From the NCBI GenBank assembly GCA_001051155.2, contig JYIP02000005.1:496001-560000 (forward strand): a stretch of DNA of 64,000 nucleotides. Reading direction: 5' to 3'. Made by a program: the position numbers and the translations under genes. Below, in pieces: positions 12,901-25,550 of this stretch (positions are counted from its first letter, which is position 1; each line of letters starts with the position of its first letter). This DNA is from Chrysoporthe austroafricana. Its lineage: Eukaryota > Ascomycota > Sordariomycetes > Diaporthales > Cryphonectriaceae. The notes under the pieces are model-generated. The model saw nothing but the letters and a program-made list of their open reading frames with translations, was not told the origin of the DNA and made no database searches.

Positions 12901-14050
12901 ATGGATTTTGCGTATAAATACGATAATATATCTTTGGGAGATATATTCAATTCGAATTTTACGCTGCTTATTATGCAGCCTGATTATATATTAAATCCAA
13001 GGTTAGCAATTTCAATTCCCTCTATATCGGTATCGAATTTAATATCCTTTAGCCATTTCGAGCGCTTATATCGCTATTTTGAAAGTATGGAAAGGGAAAT
13101 TTCCCGAATCAGTTACTATAAGCGCTGGTTCGATAATATCGAATAGAAAATCTCGATCGAAAAGCGCTTGGTAGCTATTGAAAGCGACTTAACTTAAATG
13201 GAAAAGACATTTAGCCATTTTGCTATAGAATTGAAGAAATTCTCCGAAAAGATAATCGTACGGATTAGGCAAATAGAAGTTTTTCTAGACTAGGAAGAGC
13301 GAAGCTAGAAGCCGTTTCCTGGGTTCTGGCATATATATTGATAAAGGTTATTTAGCCTGCTTATATTAGTCAATTCTCTTTTATATCTTGGCTAGCAATA
13401 AATACGCTTTATAATACAAAATAAATATAAATAAGCCGCTTTTATTAGTTCCTCTTATTTTATATATAAAGATATACTTACTCGAAACTTATACGGAACT
13501 CTTCGAGAAAAAGAATAAGCAGCTTCGCTTCCGCAACTAGTAATTGCAATTGCAAGTACGCAGCCTCGAGACTTGTATCGCAATCGATTGCGAGCGTATA
13601 TTTGCTATTACCAAGCAAGATAACCGCGCCAAGCTGGAATTCGAAAAGCGTAATTGGCTCGTAAGCGAAATAGCAAAGGCGATTATTTACTAATTTCGGC
13701 AGTATAAGCAGGTTATTGGTTCGAAAGCAAACGAAAGCATTATAATCTATTATTCCCCGGAAGATTTGCCGATTTAGATTATATAATTAAATAAGCTAAT
13801 GCGGACCTACTATAATACCGTTTAGCCGGGATAGCGAATTGTCTGATAGGCCAATTGAGTATTTGTCGCTTAATGATATTCCGGGCATATAAAGCTCTGC
13901 TATAGCTTACGGGGCTTTTCCCCAGTATAGCGTATTATAGCAATGCATGCAGAACTTATATGCTAGCGGAAAATGCTAAGCGTAGCTTAAGGGCGGCTGC
14001 GATAATGGGTCTGGAATCCACTTTGTCGTTTCCTGTTTTTAAGAAATAAA
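12901..14050 (+). pseudogene. Unidentified coiled-coil-like protein relic
   Basis: Two consecutive + frames look like parts of one gene. The first, from ATG 12901 to about 13340, contains FERLYRYFESMEREISRISY and further charged heptad-like segments with internal TAG codons. The second, from about 13490 to 14050 in a different frame, contains NKQLRFRN and IFAITKQDNRAKLEFEKRNW, again broken mainly by TAG/TAA. The change of frame could mark an intron at about 13345-13489. The pattern suggests an alpha-helical charged protein. I recognise no domain. Confidence 0.4.
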
Positions 14051-17000
14051 TATCCGGGAACTAGATTCCCGGAAACCAGATTTCAATTCTGAGAAATAAG
14101 TTCCTGAGAAATAAGGCCTAGTCAGCTTCTGAATAGCTTAAGTCGTAAATAGTCCAATATTTAAAAGGCTGCAAAAATAGTTTCGTCCGGCTGCTTGATT
14201 CTATATCCTATAAGCCTTTTATTTAGCAATTCCATATCCCAAATCTCTTTAACTCTTACAAATACCGCCTTAATATCTATTATATCTCTTTTTATCCGAA
14301 TTGTCGATAATAAGCGTCCTATTCCGCATATTCGTATTACTATAGTCTGCCTAAATTACCTTTTATACATTTTCGAAAGAATTACCGACCTGGATAGCAA
14401 GGTCCTGCGCTAGTTCGGTAGTTCAACCGCTCACGATAGCCCTTTTCTCGGGAATATAATAATTTCCGTTATCCTTCAAACCAATTAGCATATCGTTTTT
14501 TTCGCCCAATTATATAACGCCCAATTTAATAACCCTTTCGGCGCGATTCCCGTTAACTTGTTCGTTAGCAATAATAAGCCTTGCTGCATTATACTTTTTT
14601 TGTAAAACGACGCGAGCTACGAAATAGTTAATGAAGTTTTCAAAAAGCATATATGGCTAATGCGGTCCGGAATACCCCGGCCGCAACCTTCTTCTCTAAT
14701 ACTAGGACCAGTTAACGATAGCTCCTTTTTGCTACTTGCTACAGGCAGCAGAGAATCGGTCCCTTCTTTCCTTTTACTAACCAGTAAAGAGCTAGATAAA
14801 GAAAGCTTAGAAAGCGGGGATTGAATCCTTTTATTATTACCAATCTATTATACTAGGAAGCGCAAATTCGATAAGGAAGAAAGCTTAAAGGAGAACGAGC
14901 AAGTCCGCCTTTGCCGTTCCGTACGATTAATAAGGAAATATTAAATTAATTTGGATATATTCTAGATTATAACTATTTCTTACCTGTTAATCAAATATAA
15001 GCTCTGGTTCCTGGATTATTAAGATTCCTATCTTCCTTTCTTGGATAACAAAAGCTCTTGTTATTACTCTCTAATACGGAATCGTCTATATATTCCAGCT
15101 TGCTAACCCGATATGCTATATAGCTTCGCTCAAGAAATATTAGGAATCTTATAGCGGCTTTGGATAATTTGGGTACCAAAAATGCTATTATATCTTCAGG
15201 CCGAAAAAATAATCGCATTAATATTGCAGTAGTAATACCGGATTATTTTGTAAAAGCCCCTTTTCCTATAATAAAGCAATCTCTATTGCGAATACTCGTA
15301 CCGTAAAGGAAAGATATCCTATTGCTAATTCGGCTTTTGGGGCTAGCTTTAAGCTTTAAGAGGGATCTTGCCGCAAGAATATTATCGGACGAAATATATA
15401 GGGTTTCCTGGGAAAATTCCGCTATAATAGTATTTGCTTCAGATATGCTATCGTCCTGAGGCCCGGGTTTCTAGCTGTAATCGAAGACATTCGGCGAAAG
15501 CAATAAGAACGGTAATAGAAAGAGTTAATTCTGCAATAGAAAGCATACGGATAATATGCCGGATATATTTGGTCTATTGCTATACGAGGACGAAAGCGGC
15601 ATTCCTTGTAATGAGGGATTCGGTCCGCTATTGCAAGGCGCTATTACTTACGAATTTCGACTATTAGTCGGGATTTGGCTCCCGTTAACGGGACTATCGT
15701 TTATCGAAAAATTATCTTTCCCGGGTCTATTATCCTTAGCGAGAGCGCCGAGTTCGATACCGCCGAAAAAAGCCATAACCAAATCCTACTGGATGAAAGT
15801 TGTAAAGAAGCAAAAGCGCCTTCCTGCTTCCGCCAAAATAGGCAGGAAGAGCCAAGAGCGAAAATAATTGAATGAATTAGTAAAAGGCCGTCCATATCGT
15901 CGCGAAAGCAATATCTTATCTAGGGGAAACGATCTATTACTAGCCGGCAATACTAGGTCTTGCACTTCCGAAAGACGGGCTTGCAGCTTTTGCGAATTAA
16001 AACCAAATGCTCGCGCCGACTAGATAAATCTAACTATATAATTATTATCTATATCTAAATTCATAGGCTTTTCGCTATATTCGCATTTCGGAAAGAAGCG
16101 TAATAGCCTTGGGTAATGCCGTATTGCTGCAAGAAAGAGCTGAATATATGCGAGATGGGACGTAGCCGGCCAGTACTGGGCTTTACGGAAGCGCGCCTTT
16201 TCGTATTCGACCAAATATCGTCCCGGAAATTCCCAGAATAGCCGGCAAGCCTCAAATACCGATCGGTTATCGAATCTATCAATAATATATTTTCTAATAA
16301 TGCTAATGCTAATAGTTAACCATTTCATATTCTCGTAAAATATTCGAATTGTCGGTATAACGTTCTGGTCGAATATCCTATATAGGATTTAATAGCGGAA
16401 AGGTTAGTATGCAATTTGCTAGAATAATAGCTTCGAATGCATAAATTATTCGATAATTGCAGCATTAGTAATGCTAGCTATAGGAATACGGAATTCCAAA
16501 TAGCATATAATCGTAATATCCGTTATACTTTGCATTATAGAATTACCGAAAGTAATCAGATCCCAAATATCTCTAATATATTATAAATACCGCGATATCT
16601 TATCCGATATATGCAAGGCAATATGCCTTTCAATATTACTAAGCTGCAAGCCGTCCTAGAGGCTTGGGAAAGGATGCAGCTAATTAAGTTTCTGGAAGAG
16701 TTCGGCCCGGAACTCGATAGCCCGTAACGCGATTTGTTTGCTTTTGCTTAATCTCAATCTCTACTTATTCGCGTAATCCAGCTAGCCAGATTCTTGGTAT
16801 ATGCGTATCTTTCGAAAAATATCTCTATCTAATAGCGGGGTCTAATAGAAATACTAATTTATTTCTTTACGTATTACGGGAATCTGGAATAGATCGCTTC
16901 TGTCAGGAATACAGAATAGTCTTATTATTTACCAGGTATCGAGACTTATCTCTTGCAAAGCTGCTTTATATTTCTGTCTCCTATAAAGATATCGTAACTT

Positions 17001-17770
17001 GTCTCGCGGAAATATATATAAATACAGTCTTTCAAAGCGAGCAAGATTATTAATCGTAATTCCGGAATTTTCCAGGATCAGATATAGCTTATCTGGCAAA
17101 ATAACTACCGGAATCTAATTCTCCCGCTTATCAGGTTTACATGCAACTTTAAGAATCCGCCCAAGCCTTTTCGTAGCAGTATTATTTCTCTTATAACCGA
17201 AGCTAAAGATTAAGTCTTATAGCTGAATAAGACAGATCCCGACTTTGAATTCTTCCATATCGACCCGATTATATATAATAAGAGAACGAATTGATAAATT
17301 TGTAAGGCTATTTGAACTTAAATACTTGGAATGCTTTTCGAGAACCCGGCTGCTATTTTCAGGATCGAATAAGTGCCGAAAAGGTACCGGAATCATATTG
17401 CGCAAATATTTACTCGCGAATTTCTTCTACTAGATTGTACGCAGTAATACGTTTGTTAACTAGCAGCAGCATTTACGTTACGAATCCTTACAAGCTGCTC
17501 TTTTTTTCTACCGCTCTGTTCAATCTCTAGCTATACCCGAACCTTTTCAATTTCGGTAAGTTATTTTTTTTTCAGTCGTAATATCTCTTACCCTTATAAC
17601 TATATAGACCTCTTTTCCTTTTTTCTATTAATAATTGCTTACCTTGCTTAATAGTCCTATAATCTTAAAGCAATTTATAACGAAAGTTAGCTATTTCTAG
17701 GGAAAAAAAGCGAATCGGTATATATAATATTAAAAATATAAAAAATCAGACCGCAATCCTGAACTATATA
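14051..17770. other. AT-rich stretch with several unassigned broken frames
   Basis: Contains protein-like but unidentified fragments: a - frame at 14991-15218; a + frame at 15556-15867 starting MPDIFGLLLYEDESGIPCNE; and a - frame at 16020-16328 containing VFEACRLFWEFPGRYLVEYE. The last two have ordinary amino-acid composition and probably derive from real genes, but each is short and bounded by RIP-type stops. No promoter or RNA signal is evident. Confidence 0.35.
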
Positions 17771-17849
17771 TAGCTATACCGGGATTCGAACTTAAGACTT
17801 TTTGATAGCAATCAAACAATTAAACGCTTTATTACTAAGCTATGTAATC
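17771..17849 (-). pseudogene. tRNA-like relic (decayed tRNA gene or tRNA-derived element)
   Basis: On the - strand a 79-nt segment has an A-box-like TAGCTTAGTAATAAAGC and a B-box GTTCGAATCC. A 7-nt 5' arm (GATTACA) and a 3' arm (TATAGCT then A) pair fully if four positions are restored from RIP-type transitions. The anticodon region is abnormal: TTTAATTG and TTTGATTG stand side by side as an 8-bp near-duplication, giving a 14-nt loop, so no anticodon can be assigned. It could also be the head of a tRNA-derived SINE. Confidence 0.5.
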
Positions 17850-18329
17850 GGTTATAATTTCGGATAACGGTCTTAATTAGTCAATCGCAAATAGCATTTA
17901 TCAATTATAATAGCAATTAGAGCATAAAAAAGCTAGAGGGCTTAAGGTCTGGAAAGTAATGGTATAAGATCATATCCTTACCTTTTATATATCTTAATTG
18001 CAATAACCTCAAGCTTAGAGGTATTATTGCTATAAGTTGCTTTGATCATATCGTAAATATTGCTGGTTGGGTGCTTTTCGATATACTCGATAGAGTATTC
18101 GATCTTTCTAATTACTTTATTAATTATATACAAAGTTTGCGTAAATCGGAAGCTGATTTATATAGCGGTATCGCAGTATTAGAAACAGGAATAAATTTTC
18201 AGAGATTTCAAGAATAATGCTAATTGGAATTTCAAGAAAACTAATAACAATAATCTATTCCTAATACTTCTCTCTTTTCGAAACTTCTTACCTGGATGCC
18301 TGCCTTTAGGGTAGCCATATAACGTTGCA

Positions 18330-20640
18330 ACTAGCATTGCTAAATACCAAGATTCGTAAGACTATTTTATATCAGATATTGCCTTATCGAATTCGCCGAT
18401 AATAGCATTATATAGGGGCTCTGGCTTTTCTAGCATACCGATAAATAAGATATTTTCGGGCGATAAGGGAAATAGCGTCCGATAGAGCCCAATGCATAAG
18501 GGCTTAATATATGCAAAAGATAGCGGAAACTGGGCCAAAATCTCTTCGAAAGGGCCAGTATATATCAGTCCGTACTTATTTCGGGCGATTTGGGAGAAAG
18601 TGCCTATATATTATTGCGTCAAGATATTATTAGATATATATAGTCTCGACTTGGGGTTACAAAGGAATCCTCGTTTTCAGGCTTTTCTCGTATAGATCCA
18701 GAGGAAGATATAGAAGAAGGATTCTAAATCGTATCGGAAAGTATATATATTCTTCCGCAAAACCTCGATAGCTATAAATTCCATTATGCCGGTCAGGTAG
18801 CGTATACTTGATCTGCCGCTGCTTCCTTGCTTAGCCAGGTTAAGATCGATTAGCATTTCGGCAAATCCATTAGCAATGCATAGATCTGTAATAATGATAT
18901 TGTTTTCCGAGATATTTCTGTATAGAATCCTGCCGACTAAATATAGAGAGCGATAGGCTTTAATAGCATTTCGGAAAGCAATAAGTAGCTCAGATAAGGT
19001 AGTAAAGCTATTAAGGGCTTGCCCTGAAAGAGAAATAGCGAGGCAGCTGAACCGGCAATTGTTATATACCTCAGAATTCGGCTTATATAGATTATCTACA
19101 GAAGCGGAATCTAGCTCGTAACGGAACCCCGAAACCTGGCTATTACTCTTTTGCTTCTTGGATGCGATTATGCTATTATTATCGGTAAATACTCGCTTTC
19201 GTAACCGGCTTCGTACTAAGGACCCAGGCAAGCTATTCGATCTACTATATAGCTTAGCATTGCTAACCGGTAAGAGCCGGAACGATTGCAAGGGGAAGGA
19301 ACGAGAGTTTTCGCTATCAAGTTCGCTACGGATAATTTACGGATAAGCAAAAGTTAGACTGCTGCGGAGGTTGGCAATGCTTGTAATGCTTTAGTATCCA
19401 ATGAACCGCGCGATACTTTTAACGCTTTTGTTATAAGCAAGCTTCAGATAATCCGTTTCGGAAAGCCGTTTATCCGAAATCCAAGAGAACTTTATAATAT
19501 TATTGTAATCGGTTATCCGGAAGATAATTGTATTATAATAAACTACCGCTTTTTGCTTGACAAACGGCTTCGGTTCAAGCTATAGCTTCTTCCTTTTGCT
19601 ATCTATATTCTATTTAAAAGTGATCGTATATTTGGTATTTCTGTAATTGATAAAGGTATTGAGGCCGAGCTTTTTATTGCTTATATATGCATACCCAGCT
19701 AGAGAAACAATAAATCTCTCGGGCTTTTCGTAAATATCGAATTTGCCGAAACTGTAAGGGCCGGATCTATTAAAGACTCAGAGCTCTATAGTAGTATTAT
19801 AAAGGAAGAATCCATATGCAAACTGATAAATCGGTTGGCTCGTAAACAGATTACGTATATAGCGGGAAAGCTGCAATAGTAGCTCTTTAGGCCCTTAATG
19901 CAATTGCTTATGCTCCCCAATAATATATATATCTTTCCAGTTATGCTTTTCGGTCTTGATATGCTTGGCTTTAACGAAAATATCAAGCTACCGCTTATAC
20001 TCGCTACCCGTTATACTGCTAATATTCTTAATGCTATAATAAGTATTTGGTATATCGAGAAAGAAGTCGTTCTGAAATTGAAATAGCTATATACAGACGC
20101 TATCTTATATTAAGGGATCGGGGAAATTGATCTATCGCCCGTTAACGTAACTTGATTTAACCGACTTGTAGATATTTTTATACCGCTAGGTCCATAATTG
20201 CCCCTCAAAGTATTTCCCAAAAAAGCCGTTTACGCTTTAGTAAATATAATTTCTGATTTCATATAGCAAGGCTTAGTCTAATATTCTTTTAGTCTGCTTT
20301 TCTCTAGCTTGCAATAATGCTATAGAACGGGTAACTGGCATAATATCGAAAGAAGGCGGGGCTGTTTGAAAAAGAATGCATTCGAAAGCAGAAGCGATTA
20401 GAGGCGTAATTAATATAGCAATAGCATTATAAACTTGATCCCAGATAAGCGCTTTATTAGGATTAATATCGAGCGCTGCTTTAAGCAAAGGCTAAATGTA
20501 ACCGAAGTCGAAACCGTTAGAAATAATAGCAGAATTAAGCGCTATAAGAGCTTTATTATCGCTATTATAGCCGGTTTTGTAATGCGGGCGAATTCGTAAA
20601 CAGATATATAGATCGATAAAGAGATTCTTGAGATTTGCAC
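18330..20640 (-). pseudogene. FunK1-type fungal protein kinase relic
   Basis: Remains of a FunK1 kinase, a fungus-specific eukaryotic-like kinase family of unknown substrate. On the - strand, from about 20640, the N-terminal part includes ALIWDQVYNAI near 20440. The segment WKDIYIIGEHKQ near 19940-19905 leads to LWVFNRSGPYSFGKFDIYEK near 19780-19740. The longest surviving frame is 19291-18677: its catalytic segment ILYRNISENNIIITD stands where the family has HRDISxNNI, followed by GFAEMLIDLNLAK (DFD/DLD-type metal site) and YLTGIMEFIAIEVL. The C-terminal end extends to about 18330 with LFPLSPENILFIGMLEKPEP. The frame shifts several times and carries RIP-type stops. His to Tyr and Asp to Asn changes in the catalytic loop confirm inactivation. 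Confidence 0.85.
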
Positions 20641-22357
20641 GATAGTTAGAAAATGCCCTGAAAAAATAAAGCTATGCTATTTACTTCTTGGGCTAAAATG
20701 CTCTAATGCGGCCGGAATACAGCTAATGCTTGCGCTCTCGCAAGTCGAATTGAATGAAATGCGAAATATACCGAAATATTCCGCAAAAGCATTTTCCTCT
20801 TGATCCGTTATAATGGATAGCAGGATATAATACGAGCCGGAAATAAATAGAAAACAAACGCTTATGCTAAAATGCGGATATTTCTATTTTATTATAGCTG
20901 CGAAAGGTATTTTTATATAAGCCAACCTTACTAGCTTATATACCAACCCGGATAAGTATGCTTCAATGCATACGTATATCTTCCGCTAATTATTAATACG
21001 TCCGGATTTATTCGATCTCGGAAAGAATAATATGGATTAGCCCAATGCAATGCAGATTTACTTTTCGTTTAATTCTATCGTCCGATTCTTCGCTAGCAAA
21101 GCGGTAGATATATAAAGCGTAATATCTGAAAGGGTGAGTTATATTGAGATTATTAGATACATTATCGTTCTGGATTATACGCCGTTTGAGAAGATGCTAT
21201 TAGTATTAGTAATTCTATATATTACAAAGGGGGTATTGCGCTCTATTATATCCACTGCCTAGCTCGGTTCCTTCCGAATATCGGATAGATAGGAGCTTAT
21301 TCGAAAGCTATAGATTTTCATTGACTATATCTATATATATAATAAGTCTGAAGGCGTTTTCGATCGCCTTTCGGAATGCTTTTTCAATTCTTTACTTGGA
21401 CCCGTTTCCGGATTCGCCCCTTTGTCGACGAAGCGAGATTAAAGGCATAGGGCGCAAAAGTCCGGCAAGGGTACGGCGTTCAGCAAGGTACAGAAGAATA
21501 GGAAATGGGAGCAAGGTATAGCAGAGCAAACGATTGCAAGAAAAGGCTTAGCATGCTGATAGCGGAGCTTTGCACTTAGCATTTATACTTAAAATAGCTT
21601 ACAGGAAGAAAGCGGTACGAAAAGGGTAACCGAAATGCTAAACTTTTTTAAAGTTGCGATTTGGTCGTATAGCAGGGAACTTGAAAACAGAATATAGGAT
21701 TCATTTTCCCAAATCCGCTTTCCCGGAACCGAATAATATAATCTTAGTCAATACCCTTTTACAATTATAAGTCGAAATTAATAATGCATAAGCTTCCTAG
21801 CAAATCAGCTAACCTTATTATATAAAAATGGATTATAGCAGCATTATTTTTCAGGCTAATAGTATGCTTGCCTATTATAATATTGCGGCTGCTAGGATAT
21901 TCTGGAATATCCTGGCTGGCATTCTTGTATTGCCGGGGACTTTTATTTCGTTCTAGGGATCAGAAGCTTTCTTTTAATATATTCCATTTCTGCCTATTGC
22001 CGCTTCATTCTGCTATTATGGAATTATTAGAGCTGGGTTGTTCTGATTCAAATTCCAGAAAAATTATTACTAAGTCTTGTCTTATTTATTTCTGTAAGAA
22101 TTTTTATCTAGTTTCCACCCTTTCTACTAATATACTATTTAAGCTTAGAACCCTGAATGCCTTTAGCGGGCTAGTATCTATCCTTATGAATGTTTATATT
22201 GCTAAAGGTAGTAGATAGTTTCCTATAGCCTGGGTTTTGCTGGGCATTGTATTGGTATCTTTTAGCTTTATAGGCATTATATTTTGTATTTGTAAATGGA
22301 AACTATACTTGCTTTAACGCTAACCAGAAAGATCTGTTAAGCGCTGGGTACGGTTAA
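20641..22357. other. AT-rich stretch, one hydrophobic open frame
   Basis: Mostly unassignable. A + frame at 21868-22218 (116 codons) is rich in Leu/Ile with several hydrophobic stretches (for example ILRLLGYSGISWLAFLYCRG) and could be a fragment of a membrane protein, but composition bias alone could produce this. It begins at TTG. Confidence 0.3.
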
Positions 22358-22392
22358 GTGGCTTATCTTATAAGGAAGAGCGTCGTATCCTT

Positions 22393-22584
22393 AAAGGCGT
22401 ATTTGCTGCTAGACCTGAAAGCGTATTTGCTAGTAGACTTAAAAGCGTATCTGCTAGTAGACTTGAAGGCGTATTTGCTAGTGGACTTGAGGGCGTATTT
22501 GCTAGTAGACTTGAAGGCATATTTGCTGCTAGATCTGAAGGCGTATCTGTTAGTGAATTTGAAGGCGTATCTGCTATTAGACCT
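22393..22584. repeat. 24-bp tandem array, 8 copies (LKAYLLVD in + frame)
   Basis: Eight head-to-tail 24-bp units read in one + frame as variants of LKAYLLVD. Units differ mainly by transitions. A degenerate extension continues to about 22690. No flanking gene is recognisable, so the open frame may be incidental to the repeat. Confidence 0.85.
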
Positions 22585-22737
22585 ATCTACTATTAGACCT
22601 TATAGTATATCTGCTATCAGATATTAAGCGGTATTTGCTGTAAAATATTCTGTTACCAGATATTAACTTATATTTGTTATTAGATTTAAAGATAAATCTA
22701 TTACCAAAACCATTTTGCTATTAAAGGAATTACTAAT

Positions 22738-22836
22738 TCTAATAGTAGATATACTTACAGGCCTAATAGCAGATATATTTGCAGGCCTGATAGCAGATAT
22801 ACCTTCAGGTCTAGCAGCAAATATACTCTTATATAT
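22738..22836. repeat. Second 24-bp array, about 4 copies (GLIADIFA type)
   Basis: Four degenerate 24-bp units read in + frame as ILTGLIAD, IFAGLIAD and IPSGLAAN variants, about 150 bp after the previous array. The period is the same but the sequence differs, so it is probably a distantly related expansion. Confidence 0.7.
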
Positions 22837-23522
22837 AAATTCCCATTATTCTAAGGTTTTACCTCTCTCAAAATTAGACGATATTCTGTATTACAAAGTT
22901 AATTATTTCTTATTTCCATTTCTTTTAAGATTATAAGATTCTATCGATAGCGAGCAAAAATGCTATTCGTTTCCCGTATACGTTACTTAATAAATGAATA
23001 AACTACCTCCTGGACTTCCCAATCCAACCTATATATACGACGCTAGATATTGTACTCATATAAGGTAATAGTATGCTTTAAGTCGTAAAGAGATTGTTCC
23101 AGATTGTATATATTAGCAAGCTAGTTAGTATTGAAATGCTAGTTAGCATAGACTAATATAACAAAACAAGTCTGTCAGTATTGCCTTAAATAGCTGAGAA
23201 ATCGTGCAAATCCCTGTTTGGGGTAGTATTAGCAAAGTAATATCTATAATTCGTATATTATGCGGTAGGGCTTTTCAAAGAGCAAATCAGTATTGGAAGA
23301 TTCCATAATGCGTTATATATCTAGCAGAGGCAGAAGCAAAGAAAAAGCCAAATATGCGATATTTATTATCTTGAGCATATTTAGATATGCTATAAGGAAA
23401 CCCGGGATCGGAAATCGGAAATCGGAAAATGGAAACCAGACTCGAATTCAATATTCTAGAAATATATATTTTTGTCCTTTGCCCTGCTGCCTTCCCGCTA
23501 TCCCTTGCTGCCTGCCTAGCCT

Positions 23523-24047
23523 TTAGCGCTCTGCGAAAATAAGCCCAATGCACGATATATTCCCATCCAAACTGTAATCTTTTACCCCGCATTCTGCTTT
23601 ATAAGCAAGCAAGAGCTGAATATACGAGACATTCCTGGAATCCCATGCAATATCAAGAGGTATCTTTCCATTATTATTCCTAGCGCTTATATAAAAATAT
23701 ATCTCTAGTCGACTTAATAATGCTTGCATAATTTATACCCCATATATCTTGCTGCTACCGGGAGAATAATAAGTATTACTAGCAGCAATATATAGCGCTA
23801 TATTATTAGAGCTGTTACGCCTTAGAATATTGATTCTAGTATAAGTAAATTCCTGGATAAATTTTATCTTATTGCTACGAAAGTTATTAAGTAATGCATA
23901 TAGGATATAAAGGAATAGTAAACTTTCGGCAATATCTATGCGGGAAAAGCTATTTTCAATTGCAATATAGTTATCGCTATTAGAGATCCAAAATTCTAAG
24001 GAACTAACCAAAGTTGAATCCTGAGAAGCGGGCATAAGCAGGGCCAT
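23523..24047 (-). pseudogene. Ankyrin-repeat protein relic
   Basis: Two - strand open frames (24047-23733 and 23729-23523) are in the same phase and separated by one stop, so they are one gene fragment. The repeats are recognisable: NSSNNIALYIAASNTYYSPG followed by NNNGKIPLDIAWDSRNVSYI and QLLLAYKAE correspond to the G-TPLHxAA...G...LLLxxGAD pattern with RIP-type substitutions (His to Tyr, Thr to Ile). Roughly two repeats remain. Ankyrin repeats mediate protein-protein contact; the full protein and any effector domain cannot be seen. Confidence 0.7.
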
Positions 24048-24471
24048 CTTTCTGACTAGCTAAGCAAATAAGTATAGAAATTAACTTATTATCTCAAATA
24101 ACTTATCCTAGCGGCTTATATACTTAGCATGCTTTCTAGATTTCCTATATCCGGTTTCTCAATTTTGGAATTAACAAAAATAAATTAATCCAATATTCGC
24201 TTCGATATAATAATAAGATTTGTCCATTTCGTATTTTATCTTTATAAATCGTAATATGCTATATGTATTCAAAATAATATAATGGCTAGGCTTATAACGA
24301 CTAGGAATTTGCGGCATTTTATTACTGGAATACAAGGAATTCTACTAATACTTTACGAATTATTTAGCGGGTCTGCTATTCTTCTTATTAATACGCAATA
24401 AATTTTGTGCCGCAATATACGAGATTTAGCTATATTGCGTAAGGCATTGCAATATCTTAGCCGATTGCGCT

Positions 24472-25550
24472 TTGCATTTACGAGAAATTGTTCAGATTAT
24501 AAAGGCCGGTATACCCGACAATATATTAGTTTATATATTCGATAATGGTTATGCAAAGCTTGCCGAAATCGCAAATCGCTTGTATGCTCTAATGCTTGCT
24601 CCTATAAGCATAGCAGTAATATTTCTAAAGGAAGAGTTTAGCATAATAAACGAAATCCTTCGTTTGCTTGCTATTTGGGTTGGATTCATAGCCGGTCAGG
24701 ATATTAAATACCGCCTTTTAATCTATATCGCTCGCTCGAATAGGCCGATATGCTCTGACGCCCTAAATCTCCGGATAACGGCCCAGCTTCGAGCTAGCAA
24801 TCCGGATCTTACTGCCCATTCCGCAAAAGCAGTCTGGAAATCATGCTTTGCAAATCTGGCTTCAATATACGGTCCGTTTAACTATTAAGCAATATATTAC
24901 CAAGCTATAGCTATATCGCGATATATAATAGCTATACGGGCTTTACTGGATAATTTTCAATTTACCCGAATCTTTCAGGCTGCTTGCTATTATTTTTCAA
25001 ATAATATTACTAAAGCCCTAAATAAAGTATAAGTAATACGATCATTTCCTATATTTCAGCTAAAAGAGCAAATACGGAAATTATGCCAGATTAACGACTT
25101 TGCTATCCATTTACCTCGTTTTATCGCGTCTATTCTGCATTTGGACAGGTATTTTGCCGGAACAGAGAATAAATAATAACCAGAAAATTGCTATCTGGAT
25201 ACTAATATAAAAAAGGTTTCCCGTCCGATAATATTTTCGACAAACTATATAGCAATCAGACAGTTATCGCTAAGTAACAGATTGCTATGCATATCCGAAA
25301 CGAGTATAATTCGCTAGCGAGCAAAGTATATACGCAGCCTATAGCGATATACTAACGAGTTATAGCCGAAGTCGGCCGTATAGGCTAAGCTTTCAGTTTA
25401 TTATATCTCGTATACCTCTTATAACCTTTACGCTTTACCCTTCCTTACGGATACCGAATTTGCGAGAAATGCGTTCAATTATATAGCTATTGCGAAAGTA
25501 GTACCGACTTCCAGCTACCCGCTTGCCTTTTCTGCGGGAAAATGAATAGC
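24472..25550 (+). pseudogene. Unidentified RIP-broken coding relic
   Basis: A + frame open from about 24472 to 24888 (138 codons) continues protein-like to about 25550 through TAG/TAA stops. Segments such as LAEIANRLYALMLAPISIAV and HSAKAVWKSCFANLASIYGP suggest a helical globular protein. I recognise no domain. It lies head to head with the ankyrin relic. Confidence 0.35.
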
